Shown here: one piece after another, positions 56,126 through 64,000 of the stretch
How the letters are laid out: every line of letters begins with the position of its first letter
Numbering within the stretch: the stretch's first letter is position 1
NCBI RefSeq assembly: GCF_016613535.2
Contig: NZ_CP071518.1
Coordinates: 992,001-1,056,000 of the forward strand
From: Lysobacter solisilvae
GTDB taxonomy: Bacteria; Pseudomonadota; Gammaproteobacteria; Xanthomonadales; Xanthomonadaceae
Reading direction: 5' to 3'
Length of the DNA stretch: 64,000 nucleotides
Program-made: the position numbers and the translations under genes
Notes under the pieces: generated by a model
The model's database searches: none
Told to the model about the DNA's origin: nothing
The model's input: only the letters and a program-made list of their open reading frames with translations

Positions 56126-57058
56126 ATGAATGCCTTCAACCGTTTGATCGCCCTGCGCGGCTCCACCCTGGCAGGCTGCCTGCTGCTCGGACTGGCGCTG
56201 TCCGCGTCGCCGGCCTGGGCGCAGCAGGGGCACCGCTCCACGGAGGTCGCCGCCGAGGAGCTGGTCAAGGCCCTGCGCGCGAAGACGCCCGACGAAGGCC
56301 GGCTGGCCATGCTGCTCGGGGTCAACTGGCGTGACTACATTCCCGTCGACAGCGTCGGGCGCGAGAACGTGGACGCTTTCCTCGCGCGCTACGACGAACG
56401 CCACGAGATCAAGCCCGACGCCCAGGGCCGGATGATGCTGACGGTGGGCAACGACCCCTGGACGCTGCCCATCCCGCTGGTCAAGCGCGGCGGCGGCGGC
56501 TGGTTCTTCGACCTGGAGGCCGCCGCCACGGAGCTGCGCGCGCGCCGCATCGGGCGCAACGAGCTGGAGACGGAAAAATCCGCGCTGGCCTACCACGATG
56601 CGCAGATGGACTACGCCAAGGTCGATCGCGACGGGGATGGCGTGCTGGAGTACGCGCAGCAGTTCCTCAGCAGCGACGGCGAATACGACGGCCTGTACTG
56701 GCCCGACCAGCCCGGCGTGGAGCAGAGTCCGCTCGGACCGCTGTTCGGCGACGAGACGCCCGACGGTGAATGGCACGGCTACCACTACCGCATCCTGACC
56801 GCGCAGGGACCCTCGGCGCCCGGCGGCGCGTACGACTACAAGCTGGGCAACAACATGAGCCGCGGTTTCGCCCTGGTCGCCTGGCCGGCGAAGTACGGCG
56901 ACAGCGGGGTGATGAGCATCATGGTCAGCCACGACGGCGAGCTGTTCGAGAAGGATCTCGGGCCCGGCGGCGACAAGGTCGCCCAGAGCATGACCAGCTT
57001 CGACCCGGACAGCAGCTGGGCCGAAGTGAAGGATGCGGACGTGGCGACCGCGCCCTGA
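56126..57058 (+). CDS. DUF2950 family exported protein, copy 2
   Basis: A 310-residue paralogue of the DUF2950 gene at 53539. Signal peptide about 1-33 (LAGCLLLGLALSASPAWAQQ). Conserved blocks: LLGVNWRDYIPVDSVGRENVDAFLARYDERHEIKPDA, the DYAKVDRDGDGVLEYAQQFLSSDGEYDGLYWPD acidic segment and the same C-terminal block ending FDPDSSWAEVKD. The RDGDGVLEYA motif (also in copy 1) resembles a calcium-binding DxDxDG loop. It ends the duplicated block and is followed by a hairpin. Confidence 0.93.
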   Translation: MNAFNRLIALRGSTLAGCLLLGLALSASPAWAQQGHRSTEVAAEELVKALRAKTPDEGRLAMLLGVNWRDYIPVDSVGRENVDAFLARYDERHEIKPDAQGRMMLTVGNDPWTLPIPLVKRGGGGWFFDLEAAATELRARRIGRNELETEKSALAYHDAQMDYAKVDRDGDGVLEYAQQFLSSDGEYDGLYWPDQPGVEQSPLGPLFGDETPDGEWHGYHYRILTAQGPSAPGGAYDYKLGNNMSRGFALVAWPAKYGDSGVMSIMVSHDGELFEKDLGPGGDKVAQSMTSFDPDSSWAEVKDADVATAP

Positions 57059-57082
57059 CGGTGCACATCGCAGGTCGTGAGG

Positions 57083-57109
57083 ACACCGGGCGCGCGATGC
57101 GCCCGGTGT
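57083..57109. terminator. Strong hairpin between DUF2950 copy 2 and ychJ-like gene
   Basis: ACACCGGGCGC and GCGCCCGGTGT pair in an 11-bp stem with a five-base loop between two convergent stop codons. There is no T-run, so it may be a bidirectional terminator or only a structural hairpin. Confidence 0.55.
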
Positions 57110-57113
57110 GCGT

Positions 57114-57497
57114 TCATGCCGACGGAAATTCGCCGTCCACGTAGTACCAGCGACCTTGCTCGCGGACGAAGCGGCTGACTTCGTGCAGGCGCACCGCGCG
57201 GCCACCGCCGACGCGGTAGCGCGCGACGAATTCCACCCGCGCGTGGTCGGCGTCGACGACGTCGTGGCGCTTCACGTCCAGGCCAAGCCAGCGGGTGTCC
57301 CGATCGGCGTGCAGGTCCAGGGCCGGCGGCCGCGTGGAGGCATGCCAGCTGGCGAGCAGGTACGGTTCGTCGGCGCGCACGTACGCGCAGTAGCGCGAAC
57401 GCATCAGCGATTCGGCGCTGGCCGCCGCGGCCCCGGCGTGCAGCGGGCCACAGCAGCGCTCGTAATCGAGGCCGGACTGGCAGGGACAAGCGGACAT
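57114..57497 (-). CDS. YchJ family protein with SEC-C motif
   Basis: A 127-residue protein of the UPF0225/YchJ type. The N-terminal zinc-binding SEC-C-like motif is [17 protein letters not shown], and the C-terminal beta domain has [38 protein letters not shown] and [18 protein letters not shown]. The function is unknown. It is a single leftward gene; the neighbour at 57602 has the same type of zinc motif at its C-terminus. Confidence 0.92.
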   Translation of the reverse strand: MSACPCQSGLDYERCCGPLHAGAAAASAESLMRSRYCAYVRADEPYLLASWHASTRPPALDLHADRDTRWLGLDVKRHDVVDADHARVEFVARYRVGGGRAVRLHEVSRFVREQGRWYYVDGEFPSA

Positions 57498-57601
57498 GCG
57501 CCATTGTCGCGCCGACGGGCCCGGCCGTCCGCGGCCTGGGCCGTCGCGTGCCCTCGCGGTGTCGCCGTTCTACCATGCACGGTCCCACGAGGAAGTCCCC
57601 C

Positions 57602-58312
57602 ATGAAAGCCCCGCCCTATCTCGACGACGCCCAGATCGAGCGCCTGTCCGACCTGCTCGACCAGCGCGCCGTGCCCTTCAAGGGCTTCAACCTGGAGGCG
57701 CTGGACGGGTTTCTTTCCGCGCTGGCGGTGTCGCCCGAGACCGTGCCGCCCGCCGAATGGGAACCGGCCGTGTGGGGAACGCCGCCGCGCTGGGACGACC
57801 CGGCCGAACGTGAACAGGTTCAGGCGCTGTTGGAAGCGCACTGGAACATGGCCAGCCAGCGCGTCCGGTTCGACGACGACGACCTGCCCGAACACCTGGC
57901 GCCGCTGCTGTGGCTGCCCGAGGAAGCCGAGGCCGAGCACCCGGACGAGCTCGACGTCGGCCGCGACTGGGCCTTTGGCTTCTTCCGCGGGGTAGAGCTG
58001 CGCGAGGCGGCCTGGGACAAGTGGCTGGACGAGGAGGAGTGGATGGACGAGATCTTCGCCCGCCTGGACCAGCTGGCCAGCGGCGAAGTGCTCGGCGAGG
58101 ACCCCGAGGGCCCCGCCACGCCGATCACCTACCGCGAGCGGCTGGAGATCATCGCCGGCCTGCCGGGGATGCTGGCCGACCTGCACCACCACCGGATCGA
58201 CGCCCTGACGCCCAGGGAGCCGATCCGCCGGGTCGAGACCCCCGACCGCAACGCCCCCTGCCCCTGCGGAAGCGGCCGCAAGTACAAGAAGTGCTGCGGC
58301 GCCGCCGCCTGA
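57602..58312 (+). CDS. UPF0149/YecA-type protein with C-terminal SEC-C zinc motif
   Basis: A 236-residue protein. Residues about 10-200 are helical and acidic with the UPF0149 (YgfB/YecA) pattern: [54 protein letters not shown]. It ends with a SEC-C zinc motif [16 protein letters not shown] (Cys-x-Cys ... Cys-Cys) as in SecA and YecA. YecA is an RNA-binding or ribosome-contacting type protein in related studies; role here inferred only. Ribosome site GAGGAAG before ATG 57602. Confidence 0.92.
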   Translation: MKAPPYLDDAQIERLSDLLDQRAVPFKGFNLEALDGFLSALAVSPETVPPAEWEPAVWGTPPRWDDPAEREQVQALLEAHWNMASQRVRFDDDDLPEHLAPLLWLPEEAEAEHPDELDVGRDWAFGFFRGVELREAAWDKWLDEEEWMDEIFARLDQLASGEVLGEDPEGPATPITYRERLEIIAGLPGMLADLHHHRIDALTPREPIRRVETPDRNAPCPCGSGRKYKKCCGAAA

Positions 58313-58545
58313 GTCCCGGGTAAACCGTGGCGCCGACGGCTTCTGGCATGATGTCGCGCTGATCAGCTCGATCCGGCACTCTCACGATCGGCACTGTCCA
58401 GCGCTGTCGCACAGCGGCATCGTCCGGGCCGGTACACGATCAGCACCGTCGAACTTCCAGCACCTGTCGAAAGTCCAGCACCTGTCGAAAGTCCGGCCGC
58501 GCGCGCAACTGCCGCCACGGCCCACCCCCAGCGGAGATGTAGTTG
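58313..58545. repeat. Intergenic region with 18-bp tandem repeat
   Basis: A 233-bp gap before the second SBBP gene. It contains two perfect tandem copies of an 18-bp unit (TCCAGCACCTGTCGAAAG at 58456-58473 and 58474-58491) and several looser CAGC/GATC-rich similar stretches at 58360-58455. A ribosome site GCGGAG precedes the ATG at 58546. Confidence 0.65.
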
Positions 58546-61500
58546 ATGAGTCTTGTGCACCCGATGTGGCTGGCGACGCCGGCCGTAGCCTGCCTCGCCC
58601 TGGCCGCTTCGGCTCTGTCCCCGCACGCCGCGGGTGGCAAGCCGGTCCTTCTGCCGGCGCCCGTGGCCAGCGCGGTCAGCGCCACCCTGGCGACCGACGC
58701 GCGCACGCAGCTGGCCCGGATGCCGCTGGCCTTCGAACGCAACGTCGGCCAGACCGACGCGCAGGTGAAGTATTTCGCGCGCGGCGCGGGCTACGGCCTG
58801 TTCCTCACGCCCACCGAGGCGGTCTTCAGCCTGCGCGCCGCCTCCGGCCCGCAGGAGCTGGCCGACAGCCAGGCCGACGTGGTGCGCATGCGCCTCACCG
58901 GCGCCCGCAGCGACGCGCGCATCGACGGACTCAAGCCGCAGGCCGGCCGCAGCCACTACCTGCAGGGCAACGAGGCCAGTCAGTGGCGCCGCGACGTCGG
59001 CCATTTCGAGCAGGTCCGCTACACCGGTGTGTACGACGGCGTGGACCTGGTCTATTACGGCAACCAGCGCGAACTCGAATACGACTTCGTGGTGGCGCCG
59101 GGCGCCGACCCGGCGCAGATCGGCCTGGCCTTCCAGGGCCCGCGCACGCTGCGCATCGACGCCGCAGGCAACCTGGTGCTGGCCACCGGGGTCGGCGAGC
59201 TGGTCCAGAACAAGCCCGTGGCCTACCAGGAAATCGACGGTGAGCGCCGCCCGGTCGAGGCGAGCTACCGCCTTGCCGGCGACCGCGTCACCTTCGCGCT
59301 GGGCCATTACGATCCCAGCCACGCGCTGGTCATCGATCCGGTGCTGGGCTACAGCACCTTCCTCGGCGGCCTGGGCGACGACTTCGCCGCGGCCATCGCC
59401 GTCGATGCCGCCGGCAATGCCTACGTCACCGGCATGACCGCATCGGTCGCCTTCCCGACCGCCACGCCCTTGCAGACGGCCAACGGCGGCGGCGCCGACG
59501 TCTTCGTCACCAAGTTCAATGCCGCCGGCAGCGCGCTGGTCTACAGCACCTACCTGGGCGGCGGGCTGAGTGAAATCGGCTACGGCATCGCCGTGGACGG
59601 CGCCGGCAGCGCGTACATCACCGGCACCACGACCTCGACCAACTTTCCGACCAAGACCCCGGTGCAGGGCACGCTGCAGGGCACGCGCAACATGTTCGTG
59701 ACCAAGCTGTCGGCGAACGGCGCCGCGCTGGAATACAGCACCTACCTGGGCAGCAAGGGCGAGTACGGCCTCAAGATCGCGGTCGACGCCAGCGGCGCGG
59801 CGGTGGTCGGCGGTTACGGCACGGGCACGCTGACCTTCCCGGCCGGCGCCTACCAGCCGGCGTTCGGCGGCGGCACCGAGCCCGACGGCATCCTGTTCAA
59901 GCTCGCGCCCGCCGGCACGTCGCTGCAGTGGGGCACCTACCTGGGCGGCGCGCTCGAGGACTCCATCGAGGACGTCAAGCTCGATGCCGCCGGCAACGTG
60001 TATTTCGCCGGCCACACCAAGTCGCCCGGCCTGCCCGTGCGCAATGCCATCCAGGCCACGCACGCGGGGAACGTCGACGCGGTGTTCGGCAAGTTCAGCG
60101 CGGCCGGCGAAGCGCAGTTCGTCAGCTTCTTCGGCGGCCCCGGTTCCGAAGGCGCCACCGGCGTCGGCGCGGACAGCAACGGCAACATCTACATCGCCGG
60201 CCACGTCTACGGCTCCCAGCTGCCGGTGCTCAATCCGGTGCAGGGCGTCGTGGGCCTGTGGGACGGCTTCATCAGCAAGTTCAACGCCACCGGCCAGGCG
60301 CTGGTCTACAGCACCTACTTCGGCGGCTCCGGCACCGAGGAAGTCGCCGGGCTGGGCGTGGACGGCAATGGCAACGCCTACGTCACCGGCCGCACCGATT
60401 CGGTCAACTTCCCCACCGCCTCTCCCTGGCAGGCCGACTACCGCGGCGGCAACGCCGACGGCTTCCTGATCGGCTTCAACCCGACGGGCAACGACATGGT
60501 GTGGAGCTCCTACGTCGGCGGCATCCGCGAAGACAACCTGATCGGCATGGCGGTCACCGCCAACGGCACCGTCTACGCGGCGGGCCGGTCGTTTGGCGCG
60601 TTCCCGACCGCCGCGCCCTACCAGGACGCCAACAAGGGCGGGCGCGACGCGGTGGTGCTGCGCGTGACCGGCAGCACGCCGACCTCGGTGCGCTACCGCC
60701 ACCTGGACTTCAACGACGACGGCCGCGCCGACATCTTCTGGCGCAACGGCACCACTGGCGAGAACCAGTTGTGGAACACCGCGCACCAGGCGGTGTTCAC
60801 CCCGATCGCGTCGCGTCCGGTGGCCTGGGCCGTCGGCGCGGCCGGCGACTTCAATGGCGACCATCGCGCCGACCTGTTCTGGCGCAACGCCAGCACGGGC
60901 GCCAACGAGATCTGGTACTCCGCGCGCCAGAGCCATTCGGTGGTGGCCGTGGCGCAGCCGGGCGTGGCCTGGACCGTGGTCGGCGCCGGCGATTTCAACG
61001 GCGACGGCCGCAGCGATGTCCTGTGGCGCAACACGACCACCGGCGCCAACGAGTACTGGTCCAACGCCAATGGCGCCCAGCGCGTGGCGCTGGCGACCGT
61101 CGTGGCGCAGGAATGGCGAGTGGCCGGCGTGGCCGACTTCAACAACGACGGGCGCGCCGACGTCCTGTGGCGCAACAGCGCCACCGGCGGCAACGACCTG
61201 TGGCTGTCGGGCCTGGTCGCCCAGCGCATCCGCCTGAGCTCGGTCAGCGACCAGAACTGGATCGTGGCGGGCGTGGGCGACTACACCGGCGACGGCCGCG
61301 CCGACATCCTGTGGCGCAACGGCACCACCGGCGCCAACGACCTGTGGCCTTCGGCCACTTCGTCGCTGCGCCAGGCGCTCACCCGCGTGAGCAACCTGGA
61401 CTGGCGCGTCGTCGGCACGGGCGACTACAACGGCGATGGCCGCGCGGACATCCTGTGGCGCAACGTGACCACGGGCGAGAACATCATCTGGAACTCGGCC

Positions 61501-61563
61501 GTCGCCACCACCCAGCGCAAGCCGGCCACCCTCGCCGACCAGGCCTGGGTGCCGCTGCGCTGA
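58546..61563 (+). CDS. Secreted SBBP / FG-GAP repeat protein, intact copy
   Basis: A 1005-residue exported protein. Signal peptide about 1-28 (ending SPHAAG). The N-terminal conserved domain (LAFERNVGQTDAQVKYFARGAGYGLFLTPTEAV, YYGNQRELEYDF) spans about 60-270. SBBP beta-propeller repeats follow to about 715 (AIAVDAAGNAYVTGMTASVAFPT, repeated about nine times). From about 718 there are six or seven FG-GAP/VCBS-like repeats (DFNGDGRSDVLWRNTTTGANEYW), a calcium-style DxDGxxD pattern. Its paralogue at 6349-9346 shares all three regions. Likely surface or secreted. The unit has no neighbours in operon; a bidirectional terminator follows. Confidence 0.93.
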   Translation: MSLVHPMWLATPAVACLALAASALSPHAAGGKPVLLPAPVASAVSATLATDARTQLARMPLAFERNVGQTDAQVKYFARGAGYGLFLTPTEAVFSLRAASGPQELADSQADVVRMRLTGARSDARIDGLKPQAGRSHYLQGNEASQWRRDVGHFEQVRYTGVYDGVDLVYYGNQRELEYDFVVAPGADPAQIGLAFQGPRTLRIDAAGNLVLATGVGELVQNKPVAYQEIDGERRPVEASYRLAGDRVTFALGHYDPSHALVIDPVLGYSTFLGGLGDDFAAAIAVDAAGNAYVTGMTASVAFPTATPLQTANGGGADVFVTKFNAAGSALVYSTYLGGGLSEIGYGIAVDGAGSAYITGTTTSTNFPTKTPVQGTLQGTRNMFVTKLSANGAALEYSTYLGSKGEYGLKIAVDASGAAVVGGYGTGTLTFPAGAYQPAFGGGTEPDGILFKLAPAGTSLQWGTYLGGALEDSIEDVKLDAAGNVYFAGHTKSPGLPVRNAIQATHAGNVDAVFGKFSAAGEAQFVSFFGGPGSEGATGVGADSNGNIYIAGHVYGSQLPVLNPVQGVVGLWDGFISKFNATGQALVYSTYFGGSGTEEVAGLGVDGNGNAYVTGRTDSVNFPTASPWQADYRGGNADGFLIGFNPTGNDMVWSSYVGGIREDNLIGMAVTANGTVYAAGRSFGAFPTAAPYQDANKGGRDAVVLRVTGSTPTSVRYRHLDFNDDGRADIFWRNGTTGENQLWNTAHQAVFTPIASRPVAWAVGAAGDFNGDHRADLFWRNASTGANEIWYSARQSHSVVAVAQPGVAWTVVGAGDFNGDGRSDVLWRNTTTGANEYWSNANGAQRVALATVVAQEWRVAGVADFNNDGRADVLWRNSATGGNDLWLSGLVAQRIRLSSVSDQNWIVAGVGDYTGDGRADILWRNGTTGANDLWPSATSSLRQALTRVSNLDWRVVGTGDYNGDGRADILWRNVTTGENIIWNSAVATTQRKPATLADQAWVPLR

Positions 61564-61590
61564 TTGCCGCCACCGCGGCACGCAGAAAAA

Positions 61591-61610
61591 ACCCCCGCTC
61601 CGGCGGGGGT
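61591..61610. terminator. Bidirectional terminator after SBBP gene 2
   Basis: CCCCCGC and GCGGGGG (61592-61598 with 61603-61609) around a TCCG loop, preceded by six A and followed by eight T. It serves the rightward SBBP gene and the leftward ClpP-like gene. Confidence 0.92.
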
Positions 61611-61692
61611 TTTTTTTCGGGTCGCGCAGGCGGGGGCGCCGCGGTTGTTGCCTGGAGGCGACCATGCCCCGCAGGCCCGGTGCGTCCCCGCC

Positions 61693-62832
61693 TTACGGCG
61701 GCGTCACGCTCAGCGCGTCCTTGCCGCTCAGCGGCGGCCGGACCGGTGCGGCGATGCCGAACGCGGCCACCGCCGGCAGCCGGCGCTGGTCGGCGCTGGG
61801 GCTGTCGTCCGGGCACTGGGCGTCGGGGAAGCCGAAATGCGGCTCCAGGCCGCGCCCGCATTCGTCCAGCGCCTCGTAGGCCTTGCCCGGCTGCAGGCAC
61901 TGGCCCTCGAACGCGCGGATCCACGCATCGCGCCGGCGGGCGAAGTCCTCGCCGCAGCGGCGGGTGACGCGGATGCGATCGAGATCGTCCTGCACCGCAT
62001 TGCGGCCTTCCAGGCCGTACTCGCGCAGCTCGGCCTCGGTGAGCAGGCGCAGGCTGCGGTTGGCCGTGGTCATCATCAGGTCGGCGATCCGCGTGTCGGC
62101 GCCGTTGCGGGCCAGGTAGTCGCGCACCTGCAGGCTGACCTCGCGCAGCTCGGCGTTGAGCTCGGCGCGGGTGTTGGCGGTGGAGCGGTCGCGGAACAGC
62201 CGGTGGATGCCGACCTTGCCCGCGATCGAGCGGGTATCGCCGCCGGCCAGGACCAGCACGCAGGAGCTGTGGCACTGCGAGCCCTCGCGCACCCAGATCG
62301 CCCAGCGGGCATCGCCCATGCTGTCGCCGGCGCGGATCGCCTCCTCGACGTGGCCGCCGGTGGAATCGATGTCGAGCACGCGCACCGGGATCTCCATCCG
62401 GTCGGCGATCGCCGCCACGCGCTGGACGAGCGCCGTGAAGCCGGCGCCGATCTTGCCCTGGTAGCGCACGCGCACCACGCCCGTGGGCTGGCAGGGCGTG
62501 AGCGCGTCGACGACGCTGAAGAACTCCAGCGACTCCAGCCGCTCGCCGTCGCCGTGCGCGACGTAGTCGTACTCGCAGCTGATCCAGGCCTGGCCGATGT
62601 CCAGCGCCGCGGGCGGCCAGTAGGTGCTGCGGCGGTAGTCGGCCGTCTGCATCGGCTGCGACAGGGGTGAAGCGGCCGTGGCCGCGACGGCCACGGGCGC
62701 GGCGTCGCTGGCGTCGTCGCCGAGCGTCACCGGAGCGGGCGCCACCGGCACGGCGGCTTCCCGCTGGCAGGCCAGCAGGCCCAGGCTAAGCGCTGCCGTC
62801 GACAGCGCCACGAAAATACGGCGATTGCGCAT
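61693..62832 (-). CDS. ClpP-like lipoprotein (COG3904-type)
   Basis: A 379-residue lipoprotein with a lipobox LGLLAC (MRNRRIFVALSTAALSLGLL then Cys22) and a ClpP/crotonase-like fold. Motifs: VRVLDIDSTGGHVEEAIRAG (oxyanion strand-turn, as DSxGG) and GSQCHSSCVLVLAGGDTR, where the Ser before Cys could be nucleophilic, as in the ClpP-like periplasmic proteins of COG3904. No Clp ATPase partner would reach this compartment. ATG at 62832 was chosen because the signal peptide starts there and a GGAAAG site is close; three other ATG lie upstream in frame (62844, 62859, 62913). Confidence 0.78.
   Translation of the reverse strand: MRNRRIFVALSTAALSLGLLACQREAAVPVAPAPVTLGDDASDAAPVAVAATAASPLSQPMQTADYRRSTYWPPAALDIGQAWISCEYDYVAHGDGERLESLEFFSVVDALTPCQPTGVVRVRYQGKIGAGFTALVQRVAAIADRMEIPVRVLDIDSTGGHVEEAIRAGDSMGDARWAIWVREGSQCHSSCVLVLAGGDTRSIAGKVGIHRLFRDRSTANTRAELNAELREVSLQVRDYLARNGADTRIADLMMTTANRSLRLLTEAELREYGLEGRNAVQDDLDRIRVTRRCGEDFARRRDAWIRAFEGQCLQPGKAYEALDECGRGLEPHFGFPDAQCPDDSPSADQRRLPAVAAFGIAAPVRPPLSGKDALSVTPP

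Positions 62833-64000
<1,168 letters not shown>

Noticed and set aside
58363..61665. 1100-residue antisense open frame over the second SBBP gene
   Set aside because: It mirrors the codon pattern of the real gene, as is common in GC-rich DNA, and its product is an Ala/Val/Gly repeat with no family pattern. The same holds for antisense frames at 6323-8929, 4156-6075 and 46749-49616.

Overview
The window is about 64 kb of GC-rich DNA from a gammaproteobacterium of the Xanthomonadaceae (Lysobacteraceae), most like Lysobacter or Luteimonas. This rests on protein style (46-residue L34 ending KGRKRLCA, tonB-exbB-exbD1-exbD2 order, FdhF-FdhD pair, monomeric isocitrate dehydrogenase) and on the chromosomal origin neighbourhood gyrB-recF-dnaN-oriC-dnaA-rpmH-rnpA-yidC-mnmE; no database search was run. 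No rRNA, tRNA, transposase, prophage or CRISPR array was seen.

Layout. 1-6.0 kb: end of an SRPBCC protein, a sterol-desaturase-like membrane oxygenase, a NarL-type two-component pair, a small membrane protein and a phosphoribosyltransferase/erythromycin-esterase fusion. 6.3-9.4 kb: a large secreted SBBP/FG-GAP repeat protein with an N-terminal frameshift. 9.4-14.5 kb: phhA with a divergent Lrp regulator, a Coa1-like protein, a small beta-barrel protein, a rhomboid protease and an RlmI-type methyltransferase. 14.6-17.9 kb: a molybdopterin oxidoreductase operon (FdhF/YdeP, small HTH-like protein, FdhD). 17.9-25.5 kb: small conserved proteins, rmuC and cls (both frameshifted), a kinase/response-regulator pair, a radical SAM protein and pdxJ. 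25.8-31.4 kb: the energy-transduction block (tonB, exbB, three exbD), a TPR protein and an M48 lipoprotein protease. 31.5-33.4 kb: two paralogous secreted beta-helix proteins.

33.5-45.3 kb is the replication origin region. gyrB, recF and dnaN read leftward; three parS-like palindromes lie in recF and just downstream of dnaN; a 1.19-kb dnaN-dnaA spacer holds an AT-rich stretch, five DnaA-box matches and an array of roughly 22 degenerate palindromic 21-bp units; dnaA reads leftward and rpmH-rnpA-yidC-mnmE rightward.

45.4-64 kb: a lipoprotein with a TonB C-terminal domain, an amino-acid permease, an M20 amidohydrolase, queF, a LysM protein and a lipoprotein, then a tandem duplication of a DUF3300-DUF2950 gene pair, two SEC-C zinc-motif proteins, a second SBBP/FG-GAP protein, a ClpP-like lipoprotein and the start of monomeric icd.

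Two things stand out. The dnaN-dnaA spacer carries a phased repeat array that no standard oriC element explains, next to parS-like sites embedded in recF. Four genes (SBBP protein 1, rmuC, cls, DUF3300 copy 1) carry in total eight apparent frameshifts, mostly at short homopolymers, which looks more like sequencing error than decay and should be settled before any of them is called a pseudogene.
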